A stretch of 64,000 nt of DNA from Salminus brasiliensis (lineage: Eukaryota; Chordata; Actinopteri; Characiformes; Bryconidae), in contig NC_132899.1 of the NCBI RefSeq assembly GCF_030463535.1, positions 12,548,990 through 12,612,989 of the forward strand, given 5' to 3'. Below the pieces are notes generated by a model that was given only the letters and a program-made list of their open reading frames with translations, made no database searches and was not told the DNA's origin. Every line of letters starts with the position of its first letter. Position 1 is the stretch's first letter. A program made the translations under genes and the position numbers. Positions 1-14,700 of this stretch are shown here, in pieces.

Positions 1-1094
1 CTAGTCGTGCTGTCATTTGCCAGCGCCTTAAGTAAGAAATAAGTGCCCCGTTGACTGTGCTTTACAGGCATGCTTCTCTGTTGGGGAATAAATCATTTAT
101 CGAAACTGGCCAAAAACAGCACTAGACCTCTACATTAGGGGGCTTTTCGGTCCAAGCATGTGCCTTCTTAACCAGAGCAGTGTTTCAGTACTCAATGTGT
201 CTGAGTGGGTGCTGTCTGGGGATAGATAATGCCACGCTGCAATACTGCTGCAGCCAAGATCACCAGCGCTATTAGCATGTGGTGCCAAAAAACAAGCTCA
301 CTCTCTTACACATAAATAAAAACTCTCACTCTCCAGCTCACTCTCTCAAACATGACAAATGCAAATGGCCAGCCATTAGCTATGTTACTAATTCAGTCTC
401 AAACTGAGACTTTGGCACACGCTTTCAGCTTTAAAAACGTCAGTGTGCTGCGCTCTGGTCCTCTATCGCTGGGTTGTGTTTTTGTAGTTGAGCCACACCT
501 GGACTTGAATGCCAATGTGTGTGCTGTGCAAGAGAGCCACGCACTGAATGAGGGGCATACAGATGAGCCTGCCTCTTAACAACCACTGATAATGATGAAG
601 AATGGTCTGCTTCACAGGGTCATAAAAGCACAAGGAGCTTTAGAGCCACTGATAGCAGCTCCAGGCAACCATTCTTTCCCCCTGCTGTCCATTTCTCTTC
701 CTCGCCATCATACTTTGCATGCGGGTTATAATGAGTCAACAGGAAAACTAGTTCTGAATTAAGGGGGGAGGGGGTTGGGGGGTTGAATGCAGATACAATG
801 AGGCAGATCATCGAGGCTTGGTGGAGCGGGGCCATATTGTGATTTATTGGAAAGCAGTGCATGTAAAATTACACGATTTTGTATTGAGCATTGAGGATGG
901 CTAGATTGGAGAAAGTTATCCAAAGAGAGAGAGAGAGAGAGACAGAGACTGAGAAAGAGAGAGACAAATATTGATTTCAATTATACATTTGAATCTCGAG
1001 GTAAAAGCAAAGCATGTTCATTCAAACAAAGGATCATGGCAATGCTTGTATTTCAGTCTCTTTAAACAATGGCTTGCAGCCTTCACTTCTTAAT

Positions 1095-1137
<43 letters not shown>

Positions 1138-1254
1138 TACATAATGCATAAGTCATTTTAAGCATGGTCTCAGAGGTGTACATAAAAGTTACAGGGTTCA
1201 AACAATGGAGAAAAGTAAAGATGTACAAAAATGGAGATACATGTTTTTCATTGG

Positions 1255-1317
<63 letters not shown>

Positions 1318-4300
1318 GGGAAACTTACTTAGTGAGAACTCAATGTTCTTCCCCTTTGTCAGTACAAGCTGTTTGTACCCAGCTCAAAGCAATTCAGGTC
1401 TTGTAGTTTCTCCCATTCTTCTTTTCAGAAGGCCTCTACTTCTGTAGGCCTTTCCTTGCTTAAGGTTTATTTATAAATTTGCAATTGTACAAAATTACAA
1501 TTTTCTATGATGTTTATGTCAGCGGACTGTGAGTGTCATTACAAAAGTTTCATTTGGTGTCTCTTTAGGTAGACCTTGATGGTTTTGAGGTACCAGGATT
1601 TGCAGTCATTTTGTGAAATGCTTTCTTCCTGTGCAATATTGCCAATGCCACTGGTGGCAACACAATTCGCAAGGTGTTCTTTCCATAAACTCCATAAACT
1701 ATACTGTTAATTTTTTTCAGTTCTATTTTGACTTGGTCCACAGCGCTTGCTTCCAAACTCATCTGGCTTGTCTAGAGTGTTCCTCAGATCTCAAATGTGG
1801 AGTTTTGCGACAAGGTCACAAGTGAAGCATCCTTTGTATAGCTCTGTATAGCTTTGATAGCGCACCACTCTCTTCACTCAGCAAAACCTTTATCTTAGAT
1901 GTTTAGGCAGTTGCTTTATTTTAGGTCTTTAGGTCAGTTGCTTAGAGGAGCCTGCGGTTGCTGAGTGTTTGTATAAGCTTTGAGAAGATTGTCAGATCAT
2001 TTATAAAGCTTGATTCTGTGGACAGTGCCTAAACATAATTGGTGACATGCCTCAGGCCTGACTTGCTAATCAAGGTCTAAGACACTGTCAAAAAAAAAAA
2101 TCTAAACCCTTGGAATGCTTAGGGGGTCCAAATCTTTGCACTGGCCACACTAGAGATTTTTTTTTTTTAGGTTTTATATAGACTGTACATGTACGAATCC
2201 CCAATCGAATCTGAAATGTTTACATGAACGTTTTGCATTTTATTTAAGTTCTCTTTGAGGCTCCGCGCCCAAGAGACGCCATCGTCAAGCTCTGCTCTAA
2301 ATGTACCCCACTGAATCGGCCCGTTCGGCTAAGCTGAGACATACATAGCAACATCAAGGTCATCACAGATGGAACTCTCCCTACATTATTAATATGAGTG
2401 TAAGGAAAAAAAGGAAAAGATGCAGGCTATGCATTGAAATCAAGCCTTGGATGTCCTTAACCTTCAAGCAAAGAAAGCCTTTACCTTGCGATCAACTGAC
2501 AAGATGAGAGAAGGAGAAAGAAACTCAAAAATGAATTGAGCGTTCAAAACCATTTTTTTTAGTCTGATGCAAGAGCATATTCATCACCACAGCTGATCTA
2601 CCTCCCAGGCTGGTGATTGCATTAATTAAACACTGGCAGTAAAAAAAGGGGCCTGATTTCATGCGTCAGGGTCGTTTTTGTTCCTTTTCATAATGTCATC
2701 TCATTACTGGAATTCCTTGTGATAATTTGCATATAAATTATTACATTTGTAAGTCCTCCACTTCACTTGCTTGACTTCACGCACACAGGAGCTCAGGCTT
2801 TCACTGATGACATGAATTTATTTAAGTCCACTATAATTGCACGAGCCATGTTTAGTTAGTTAGTTAGTTAATCAGTTGGCCAGTCACTCTGTGAGCACTG
2901 TTGGAAAACATGGCCTCAAGCTTTAGCATAGTAATTGCTCTTTAAAATGTGATGGTCCGGTATGCATTTTCATGTATTACCGTGATATCTGTGTTCTAAC
3001 AACTTGTAAACCTCAAAATGTGTCCAAAATCTTGAATCTCAGTAACAGTTGCAAGATCAAACTAAAAAAAAGGAAAAGCGAAAGCCCTCAGAACCCCCTG
3101 ATGCTCTCAGACTTTGATATGTACAGAGAAGATACAGCCACAGAGGAGATGATGGGTTCACATGGGGAACAACACACTTTTGATGTGTATATTATTTTAG
3201 CAGGGCACACGGTCTCATATACTCACATCTGAGGCACGGGTTCTTCGCTAATTGACCGATAAATAGACTTTAGCTCATTTCTTGTCCCATACTGTGCCCC
3301 ACAGACCACATCTCCATGCCCTTCCACTGTGCATACTGGTTACTTTTGAAAATGATTTACAATAAATCACATGGGCATGTTTCTTTTTGAATTAATCTTT
3401 AAATACTGCATCCGCTGCTGTTTAAGGAACCAACAAAAAGTCTTTAAAAAATAAAACAAAAAAGTTAAAAATGAGAGATTAAAAGAGACACATAGGGAAG
3501 AGAGGTGCCTTTTAACTTTCAGCTATTTCTCCTTCTCCTTCAACTTAAATCTCCGCTCTTTTCATGTTCTGGTCCAGCTTGTTTTCTGGGCCGTATGTAC
3601 TTTATGTTGTATTTTCTTCTCTTCTTTTTTGTACTTGTTTGATGTCCCTATACACACTTCTGCTCACACCTTTGTTTCAGGCAAGAGGAGAAGAGCCCCA
3701 TTCTGGCAATTCTGCAATCAATTGCTGCTATTACTCAAAGAGTCTTTCCCCTGTTTCTTGCAGTAAAAGCCTCTACTCTTTTAGAAAGGCTTTATGAGCA
3801 TTAGTACTGATGTTGGATGATTAGTTCTGGATGTCTAATGCCACTCCAGCTCATCCCAATAGTATTTGAAAGAGCCTCATCACTCCAGAAAACATATTTG
3901 AACTGCTCTACAGCTCATTGAAGGGTTAGACTTTCATTCCCCCCTCTAGCCGATGCTTGACATTGGACATGGTGACCTTAGGCTCATGTGAAAAACGTAA
4001 CTGATGTTTATTATCATTTGTTGTAAATGTAATTTAATGCCCAGTGTATTATTTTGTACAGTTCTGTACTGTACTGTACTGTTATTTACCCTGCACACTT
4101 TTTGTCTAATACTAATGTCTAATATCACTGTACATATAAAGGACATACTGTACGTTACTGTGATGCTAAAGCGGAAGTATAAAGTAACATATACACGTAA
4201 AGACGGCATTAAATTATTGAATGTGACGTGTGGCAATTAAACTAGTCCTCATAATAATTATTTAAAGGTTTTATGTGTTCAAAGCCTAATGAATCGCTCC

Positions 4301-6350
4301 CCAACTCTCCTAGCCATGCCAAATTATAGAAAAAATGTACCAGGTGGCTCAGTCCTCAGGCTTGACTGCCCTCTTTATTATTTGCAAGCTATCACAGCTC
4401 TAACCTTCCTATCATGTGAAAGTAAAATTAGCTCAGAGAGGGGCTTTATATAAATCGCAACATAGGCAGCAAGGTTGGGAAGGTTATTTTTGAAATGAAT
4501 TCTCGCCCTGATTGCTGATTACACCATTTAAACCTCAGCCATCAGTGTTTTGAGAGAACTTTAATTATGTTTGAATTATTTGTTTTTTGTATTTTTCTCA
4601 AGGCTATTTGTTGTAATTGCACAAAAAGTGGCGACTCACAAAAAAAATCCATCACACACTGGTTTCGTGTGCCTCAGTTAATGTCACAGCTAAGCTTGTG
4701 ACACACTGCAGATGACGATGAGGTGGAGGAGGAGTGCGGTGGGTTATTTTGTAGAAGGGATAGAGAAAGCATGGTGGTCAGAACAGAGTGCTCACAGTCA
4801 GCAACTGGATCGTCCTGCCATTCAACATGCGCTCTCCACGGGACAACGATGCTGACTGCCTTATATATTCACAGGAGGGTCCACAGGGAAGAGACAGGGG
4901 AGACAGGAGACAGCGATTTGGTTCACTGGCAAAGTAGAATTCCAGAGCTTAATGGCCCTGTGTAAAGAACGGGCTGCCATTCAGCAGACAAGCGGAGCAT
5001 TGGAGAAAGGAGGGGGGGGGGGGGATGCAGGAGATGGAGAAGAAGTTGGGAGGGGGCAGAAAGAGCTAGTACACAGCGCGCCATGAGCAGAATACAGATT
5101 GTTGTAGGTGGGTAAAAGACCATTAAATGGCCACTAATGCAGGAAACAACTCCAGTCAAACTTTTCTATTTTTTTTTTACTGCACAGATTGTGCAGTTCG
5201 AAGTCATAACAATCCATACAGCTTGACATAAACGGCTAATTATTGTTCTCTGTAGATTAGAGGCAATGTACGGAAGCTACAGAGTGAAACTAACAGTGTA
5301 GCAAAAATGCCCACCTGCATATCTGACTTCAGTCCTCACTGGTTCAGAGGATTCAGTAAAGGAGGATGCTGCAGTGCATTTCTGTCACACAAAAAGAGAG
5401 AGAGAGAGCGCGAGAGAGAGTCGCCTCAGTGCATACAAGTGTGAAGATGGAGTGCTTTCTACCAGCCCCTTCTCCTATGGGATTGGTCACGCTTCTCTGA
5501 GGGTGATTGACATAAACCAACTCGAGAGACAGTGTATCCACAGTAGCATATCTGACATTCTAACTGAATGTACAAAGAGTACATTTGCCCCCACACCAAC
5601 AGCTCCCCCTAACACACATCTCTTGTACTGACTAATGGACCATGATGCAGTAACACCTTTAAAGAATAAAGGTACCTAAAATGGGTCATGGACATATGGC
5701 TGTAAGGAAAAAGGCTTTAATTGGTATAGAACCACATATATAACCTATATGAAGGTTTGTTAAACTTTAAACACTTTCACATCTATTGAACAGTACAAAA
5801 AACTAAAGTGATTCTTCTTCATTTCAAAGAACATCAAAGGCATCTTATATATTATTAAATATTAAACACTTAAATAAAGAGCACCCTATCAAGGCTCCTC
5901 CTTCTGCAGTCTTCGCCCTACTCATTAGCTTTTGTTGCTACCCGATTTGCATCCCCTGCTCAATTTGTGCTGAGCATACGTAGAGCAGATTGGCCAAGGG
6001 ACGCTGATTGAGTAGCAAGAGTGCCAAGTCCGGGGTAGTAGTGTTGCTGCCCTTGCCTGCTAAGTCAACCTCCCTACTCCTCAGACTAATGCTAGCGCAG
6101 AGGTAGCATGTTTAGCCAGCGTAGATAGGGCAGCAAGTGTGTGACTTTGGGTATTACATTATATATATTATATATAGCTACTGTGCTATCTACTGTCACT
6201 TTCTAAATCTTAGCTAAATCTTTAGCTAAAGCTAAAGCTTTATGGTTTTGCGATCATTTGTGGGCAGCACAGATTGCTACTGGCTGCCTGATTTGCATCC
6301 CCTGCACACCTGAACAGAAGAACAGTCTTATGAGATGATTCGGTGACTCT
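1..6350. other. Gene-free AT-rich region with microsatellites
   Basis: No supported exon. Microsatellites: GA at about 926-964, TA at 1097-1135, TA then TG at 1255-1316, GTTA at 2849-2871, TGTAC at 4061-4082, a G run at 5012-5024 and GA at 5391-5420. The segment near 2600-2760 is repeat-free, with homeodomain- and octamer-like sites, and may be a conserved non-coding element. Confidence 0.6.
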
Positions 6351-6351
6351 T

Positions 6352-6560
6352 AACAATAATTTATAAATAGCTCTGACCAGAGGAGGATGGGTCCCCCTTG
6401 TGAGTCTTGGTTCCTCCCAAGGTTTCTTCCTCCAGCTCTGAAGGAGTTTCTCTTCATCAGAGTCTAGTACTATTTATAGTTATCATCCAACACCTGCTTT
6501 GGTAAATCAGTGCTTAATGATGCTAAATCAGATGAGATGGTGATGGAATTAAACACATCC
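6352..6560 (-). repeat. Dispersed teleost repeat, copy 1
   Basis: It contains 'ggaggatgggtccccc' and 'ggttcctcccaaggtttctt'. The reverse complement of that second phrase recurs at 18950-19140, and a diverged form at 29150-29330. This repeat is abundant in teleost genomes. I cannot assign its class with certainty. Confidence 0.65.
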
Positions 6561-7333
6561 ATGTGCTGTCAGGGGAGGTGCAGGAAAAATCTGGAACCAA
6601 GCTATGTTCTTCAAACTACCTCACAGGATATGAACTATATTCTGGAGTTTCTACAGTAAAAATATAAATAAAATATGTTGAAGAATAATTTTAAACAATT
6701 GATTTATTTTTAAAATCTATATATATAGATGGATATGCTGGAACATGGAAGAGGCTTGTATTCACTTGAAAAGGTGTCTTGATTGATCATCCGGCTTCCT
6801 AAACAGACATTAGAGGATAAATATAGTATTAAAAACAATCAAAAAGCTGGAGTAAAATAGGACATTATAAAATGCATATGATAGATAGCTAAACACAGCA
6901 GATATAAATACACCAAATGTTAAGCTAGCAGGACATCAATGTCTGCTCAAAAACTTTCTACTACTGAGTGTGATGATGTAAAACTTGCAGGTGAGTTTAA
7001 AACACCTAGAATATATTCAGTATACTGCATGCAAGGACTAAGCAGGGTTTGCTTCTTTTTTCTTTTTAATCAACTAAATCTTTCCCAATTGCATTAAAAG
7101 TGAATGACCATATAATCCCTTTATGGACACAAAAAATTATTGTATGCGGTATTTTCAAATACTAGGAAATGGCCCATATATTCAGACTTGAACCACCATT
7201 CTGTTGAAAAGAAGGCCCATCTGCAGCCAGACGTTTCATCTGACCAAATGACCATGCAATAAAAAAACAACTTGAAAGGAACACAAGTCGTGATAGTTTG
7301 GCACATTCTTCCTTGAAGTTAAGATTTCCTTTA
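6561..7333. other. Gene-free, nothing recognised
   Basis: AT-rich sequence with short low-complexity runs and no repeat or exon that I can name. Confidence 0.5.
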
Positions 7334-7565
7334 TAAGATAAGATAAGATAGTCCTTTATTAGTCCCGCAGTGGGGAAATTCTCAGTGTCACAGCAGAAAG
7401 GGATAGCAAGACACTCAGTTACAAAAATGTAGATTACTAATTTACACTATATACATAATATAAATAAGAATTTTAAAAAAGCAATAACAATATTATTTAC
7501 AGCAAATGACTCTTAATTGCACATGGGGGGGGGATATTGCACATAGTAACATGGGGGGGGGGTGA
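7334..7565 (-). repeat. LINE-type 3' end, minus orientation
   Basis: The left edge is AAGATAAGATAAGATAGTCC, then 'tttattagtcccgcagtggg'. Read on the minus strand, this is a LINE 3' tail ending in a short ATCTT tandem repeat. It is followed by AT-rich text and two G runs (about 7525-7533 and 7552-7562). The family is probably L2/Rex-like; the assignment is tentative. Confidence 0.6.
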
Positions 7566-10500
7566 CAGAATTTACTAGAGAGTTCAACTTTTGGGACCTA
7601 CAAAATAACATCATATACAGTGATCAGATAGATCAGATAGCACAACCATGTCTCCAGAGAGAAAATGATTACATCACTTCTGCATATTCACAAATCCATA
7701 CATGTGTTATGTGGCACCCAATGTGCTTTTTGAGTCTCCTAGCCCAGACACTTGAGCAGTTATTCATGCCTGCTATGACAGTATCCCCTTGCAAGCCTAA
7801 TACAGACATATATCAGCTGCCCTGTAGGTGATTGTCTTCATTTGCTGAAGACTTACATCCACTGACAACTTCAATGGCTCTATTTCACTGAAATTCTGAA
7901 ATCAGAGAGATCTACCTCAACGTTTAGTTTGATTTACAAGGTGGCTGCCAAAGCTCAGTGAGCTCAGTTAGAGTGTGTTCATATAATAAGGAGCTTATTT
8001 ATAAACTGTGCTCGTATACTCATATGTGGCCCACACATGCTATTTGTTACAAAAGGCACAAAAATACAGCACGTGTAAAAGTACAGTACACTGACAAATA
8101 AATTTTTACTAGGGTAATTATGCACCCACCCACACTTCAGTTATCTCTGTTAATACCTCGTGTGCTTCTTTGTTGCCATGCAGTAGAGCATGGCATCTTG
8201 TAAAGGCATTGGGCTAGATCATTATTAGTGGACCCTGCAGCTTCAGTTCAGCTTCAGAATTCAGAATTTACACTGGCTTAGTTCTGTTTCCTTCACCTGA
8301 TCTGAAGAAAGAAGATCTCAACACAAGAAGGAAAAATATGACCTCAGCAATGCGCTCTCCCAATAAATTAAACAAGCTAATAAAACTAGCTTGAACTAAA
8401 TTGAAATGTTTATAAGCTTGTTCATCATCAAAAGGAAGTCCTAAAGTTACTAAAGGACTGCTTGAGAAAACAGTCAAATAAATTATGCATTTAATGGTGT
8501 TATAAAAGAACTACATTTCGGGAGGAGGAACATGCTTGAATCACCTCCTTCAAAATCATCCTATTAATTGCATCTCTACCTTGTACACATATGACTTGAA
8601 GTCTTTGCAACCCTCCACCACCCTGGCTCCTCCCTTTTAACCCTCTCATTTATCATTTCTGGTTCCACTTATCAGAGAAAGGAATGATTTCTTATTGCAA
8701 TGTAGAAGCCTCCCGAACCCCAGCCCAAAGTTCTCCCCACTCTCTTACTGTCTTCTCCCAATCATCATAAACTCAAGGCATGGTCCAAACTAGCAAAATA
8801 AACATAACAACTACAAACATTAACTGCTGCTGTAAAGTTGCTGTGTTACAACACCAATATTTTTTAATGCACTAGTAAAGAACATCCTATCACTGGCAAA
8901 TAATGGTAGATAATTTCGGTAGGTGCAATTAAAATGAAACAAAGTGACCTTAGTGTGGAATACACTGCAATACACTCTATTTTTCACACTGGAAAACAAT
9001 CCATAAGATTTAACGTAAAATACTACTAATGTGTCATAAAATAGAACAGCAGCTGTGGTTGCCAGGATTGTAATATAAAATATATGGTCACAATGTATAA
9101 CATTTCAGTAAGCTTTTTTTATATTCAAGAATGGTTTTTAAGTCTTACCAACTTAAACATTCTTAGTAGCACCTCATTCTTTTAGTCTCATTCTTCCATT
9201 CCTTAATTGACTAATATTAACTGTCAGCCAAAAAGACTGACAGTATAATCCTATAGTAAGAGTGCAAGAGTGACCACTACAATCCCCAGCCAGCATAGAG
9301 TCACAGTCTATGCAGCATAGAAAATGGTAACTTGCTCTAACAGACTTCAACACTGAGGCCTGGAATTTAAACATTGCATAAACTATAACTGTACACCCAG
9401 ATAATGTACCCTAGGAGGAACGACTATGCATTGACTGTGAGTAAAGGTAGAGGGGGCACGCCCAATATGCAAATAGATAATGCCAGGAGCCAATGAAAAA
9501 CAAGTTTCATTTTAAAATGTTGCACACTCAAACACACTGTATATTATTATAATTATAATTTGTGTCAGCTGTTTCTAATACCTGATGAGAAACAATGACT
9601 TGAGAGCAATGATTCAATCCAACATCAATTAGTTTTTGATTTTTGTTTGTTGTAACATATTTAAAAATAAAAAAAATAAATGCAAAACAGCAATAAAGGT
9701 AGACTGTTCTATACATATTACCGACTATTTCTGTTAGGTCAAGACTATTTAACATTGGAATAATGTATTTCTTCCAGAAAAGAGATGTAAAAATAAGTAT
9801 TTTGGCAGATATGCCATGGTTTAACATGGTTTGACAGAGACTGACAAAAAGATAGGGACACATTCAAAACTCAACACATTTCACAGAAGGATTTTGACTA
9901 TTTTAAGCTGTTAATGTGTTCAGGCAAAAAATGTGTTATAAACTATAATTTGTGTCAGCGGTTCTTGCCACCAGCAAACAAACAGACACTTGGTGGAAAA
10001 TAATTTCTATTTTTAATCCTGCATTCTCAACTCCAAATATGGCTTTGCTTGTAGCCCTCATTGTGGTTATTATGAAGAGAAGTAATGTTAATCCCCCCTC
10101 TCATTTTTTAATTAAGCTCAGTGTTAACAGTCAAGTCAACCATACGTTAAATAGCTTAAATACAGAGAGCAACTTTAAATTGGCTTCATTATCAAAGTAG
10201 AGTATTGTGTGCACAGCAAGCTGTTGGGACACTGATCATTTTTTAAATGTACACTTTGAAATACAGAAAACATAAAGCAAAATCTCATGTCCTTTAAACT
10301 TGGCGACTTCTATGACAAAAGTGGGACTTTGTCTAAAAGAAAGTGCCACCAAGACATTCTCTAGAGGCTTTCTATACAATCTATACATGTCATAAATGAA
10401 AAATAAGTAATATTGGATTGCTTGAGCTTGTAAAAAAGCCAAACAATTGAGTTTGTCTGATATACAGCATGTTTCTGAAATTGCTTCAGAGTGCTGCTTG

Positions 10501-13500
10501 AGAATGAATGAGTTTGGACTGCTGACAGACTTTCATTTGAAACGGCACTTTGACTGCATTTGTGCAAAGAGTAAGTAATCAAATATCGTACATACCAGAA
10601 AAAAGCCTCTCCCACCTTCACTTCATGAGTATGTGTGTTTAGATATGTGTGGGAGAGAGAGAAAGAGATAGATAACTAGGGCATTAGATGTGAGCGGTTT
10701 GAGATCAGTGCTTTGTGAGCAGTGGTGCATTAGACAGAGGCAGGCAGGAGCTCTGAACAGATGTGGGGCTTGGCCAGGCGTAACTGATTTTGCCGTAATT
10801 AGTGAGCCCTAACATAACACTGTTCGAGAGACTTCACTCCCCTCCCCGGATCAGAGCAAACAAGACCCTCTCTGGGACAAAGCCCTGAAGCGTCAGTCAC
10901 ACGGCTGCAAAAACACAGATTCTGTCATTTCTATTTTAAAATCCCACCACACTGGCCAACATGCTGGCTTATACTGAAACCGACTATGAAGTAACTGAGC
11001 ACAGGCTTGTTTAGCGTCATTGCCATCATCTAAACTACCGCTGCACTCAAATAAGAAACTCACAGTTACATAGTTTGTACTCTGTTTGGGGAAATGCTGT
11101 TTTTAGTGTTGGCTGCATTCCTTTCACAGAGCTCCTATAAAGAACTAATAAAGAGCTCTTCCAAGCACAAGCCATAAAGCTCAAGCCATATGTCTACACT
11201 GTATGCCACAGTGTGTTATCATCACAATGTAAGGATACAGCGAATGCCCACACTGTATGACATATTGTATCATCATCACAACATTGAGATATTGGGCTAA
11301 TGTGGGAAACATCCTCTATAGGAATGAAATCCATTTACTGTGACGCTAAACTATATTAGTGCGTTAGTTCAGCATGTGCACGACAATGACCCATGAACCG
11401 ACACAGGAAATAAACTGGAACAGCACTTATAGTACAACAATCTTTAAAAGGCGGCCCCTTTTACCACTGTCAACGTGCTGTAAGAAGCCCCCCTGATGAG
11501 GCATCACAATGTAGCATTTATTTCCTATTCTTTTATTTCATACAGCACTCTGAGGCTTCTGTCAATTTGTCATGATGATTCCACTTCATTTTAATAAGAT
11601 ATGACAAAAGACAAATGACAGTAAAATTAAAAAACCTCAAAGTCCATTTTCTTAATTTATTAAATCATTACTGTGAATCTATATTCATTATATAAAGATA
11701 TCATGTACAACAATGCATAACAATAACTATTTAAATCAAGCAATAACTTTGACAAGTGCAAATGATTAGTGAACATGGCAGAACAGATCAAGTATGATGC
11801 CAGGTTGACAATGACACTGTTTTCATCATGAAATTTTAGCTGACGATAAATAACAGATTAATATTGCAAATTATGAGGAACATACATTTTTTAAACATTA
11901 ATATCAACAGTATAGTACGACCTGAAGTGTGTTATTGTAATTATACCACAGATCTGCTAGTGCTGAAAGTTCTTAGACTTTATCACACAACTAAGACACA
12001 AAAAATGATTAACAAGAATGTTTACTCTGGGCAGTAGACTTTTGGATTTGGATTTTTTTGTTTTTTAAATATTTGCAGATTTCCTATACATATACATTAA
12101 AAGAAAATTTATTTATTTATTTATTATCATTATATTAATGATTGGGAAATCCAATTAACCTTTTGATGTTTTTCTGCTTCTTGACCTGAAGTTGGTCTCT
12201 TACTCAGGAAGCTTCTATTAGAATGTTGTTCCACCTTAAATGACCCTAGCCTGCTGCTGCGCCATTTAAGGCATGAATAAAAGTATAAATGGTAAATCAA
12301 GGTAATATGTCTTACAGTGGAAGAATAATTTCACAAAATGTAGCTTAATCCACATCTGCCATAATCCCACTGTTCTCACATTGTCCAACAAACTGAGACA
12401 CAAAGTCTTCAGGAGACTTTGCTTATAAAAGAAAACATCCTGTGTTCAGAATTGTACCACCAACCCACTTAATCCTGTAAAATGGTGTTACAAAACCGCC
12501 AACGTATATGAATGTAAATTTAGCATGAAGCAAAGTGGAAGACAAAGCCTACTGCAGGAGTCCTTCATGTCAGCACTGACGGACTCTTCCGACTGCACAA
12601 CTGGGCCAACCTTCCATCTGTATTTCATGCTCCCACACCCCTGCTTTATGTAATCTACTTTATTTAATTTCGGCTCTAATTTGTCGTCCCTGCTTCATTA
12701 CTGCTTGCTCTGCTGGTCTGGCAGAATTGTTTTTCTTGCTTTGGTCGATAGAAAATGAGAATGACTTTTGGAGGCAGACTGACATTAGCATCATTCAATA
12801 TTCACCAAAGGTCTCGCTCCGCAGGAGGGGAGGGAACTGACTGAGAACATTACTAACTAATTTCAGTCTTTACAATCACTTTCTCTGCCTTTTCTTTTCA
12901 TGTTGCATACTGAAATGTTTCTGACACAAAGCCACGGTAAGCTTTAACCCCTTCCTCACCCCTCACTTCCTAACTCATTTCTTCATTTCTTAATTTGTTA
13001 GTATGTTAGTATGGACATGGCCTTCATGTTATTATCTGCATGTTTAATTACAGATAATTATTACAGACATTTTACATACACTTGATTGTAATTTAAGAAA
13101 GCAGGAAAATACTGTATTAATAATGTAAAGTATAAAGTATTAGTATAAAGTATTAAAGTATATAAAGTATTGTTTCTATTAAAAAAAGTACATAAAAAAT
13201 TTAATTTGTAATTATTGGCATAATCCTTAATAAAAGTCAGGTTGTTCATTTACAGAGACTTTCTGTGATTTCACGATGTTTTGTATGCAATGGTTTAAAA
13301 AAAGAAAACTACTTTAAAATGTAGTTCTTTACCATTTGAAAGTGTACAGTATTAGTCGTACACACATTCAGTTGCCCATGAGGGTGAATGCTAATATGTG
13401 CTTCTTCTAACCCAGTCTTGTCTTTTTTAACAGCATGATGGTAAGAAAAGACTCCTTATAACTTTCTCCCATCCGTTTTTTTTTTTTTTTTTTTTGAGCG

Positions 13501-14518
13501 AAGCCCAAGCCAATAACCAATAGTCAGATGTGCCAAACAGACACAGGTGGGCAGGTCAAGCCAATAGACATCACTGTACATCATTATTAAAAGTCATTAC
13601 TGTAGACACACCACAATGAAGCAGTTTATGAGTACAGTCAGCTTGATGCACAACAGATTAAAAATACCTTTTGAAAGGCACTGGAGTTCATGAGCTGCAT
13701 GCATAGAAATCTGAGGAGGAGCAGCATCCACGAACAGGCACTTAATTACAGCATTACATCAGAACAATGAATACAACTGGAGACAGTTTACCAATCAATG
13801 CAAATGATGCTTCACCTCTATATTAGACAACAATCATTTCTATAGACTATGAAGCACATTTGTACAGATTGTATTTCTCAACAGAGAACAGGGAAATTGG
13901 TACAACAATCCTTTCATTGCTTATCAGTACCAATAGTTGGTCAGTTCATTAGCAGTATGTCTCAGTGGCTAGACTTGCTTGCTGATGTTTAACATGAACA
14001 AGATGGACACTGTATAAACTGGTCTTTCGGGACAAGGAGTTTAAGCACCTCTCTTCAAACTACATTACATGATTTTCTCTACAGAGAACAGTCTTCTGCA
14101 CAGTTTAATGCACAATTAGTGTTTATTTGCTATTCATTTAATGTATTAAATGTGTGTGTGTGTGTGGCTGTGTGTGTGGTTGTGTGCACCTATGCATATG
14201 CTTAACCTCAATAACCATATAGAAGGTGTTTTAGCATGTTAAAATAAAAAGTTATGTTAAAATATTTAAGACCACCATGCTAGTCAAGACAGAAGTATGA
14301 TGCTTAAAAGACATGTGATGATAATTAAAAAACAAAAAACATAAACAATTTTTTGCCCCTTAAATGTTCAAGAGCTTATGTAGTAAGTATATTAATACAA
14401 CCTCCGCTATGGTCACCATATGTGTGGTCCACCAGAGGTCTATATGATGTAAATCCCATACATCCCACAAAGCAAATCTAATGACCAAAGTGTAGTCCTC
14501 AGAAAATTCAGAACTACA
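7566..14518. other. Gene-free region with candidate conserved non-coding islands
   Basis: No supported exon. Two repeat-free, GC-richer islands stand out against AT-rich surroundings: about 10690-10960 and 12640-12830. A poly(T) run lies at about 13479-13495 and a TG repeat at about 14152-14186. Confidence 0.45.
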
Positions 14519-14700
14519 CTAAATGGACAAAAGTATTGGAACACCTACTCATTCACTGTTTCCTCCAAAATCAAGGGTATTAAAATGATTTGATCCTGCT
14601 TTTGTTGGAGTAACTTTCTCCACTGTCCAGGGAAGGCTTTCCTCTAGATTTTGGAGGAGTGCTGTGTGGATTAGATTACATCAAGACGGGCTGTATTTGA
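14519..14700 (+). mobile_element. MITE fragment (left end), same family as 52875
   Basis: 'actaaatggacaaaagtatt' followed by 'ttttgttggagtaactttct' and 'ctgtccagggaaggc' matches the left half of the full copies in the myosin introns. The right half is missing or too diverged. Confidence 0.7.

Noticed and set aside
1034-1447. Frames rich in IYIY and VCVC
   Set aside because: Translations of the TA and TG microsatellites.
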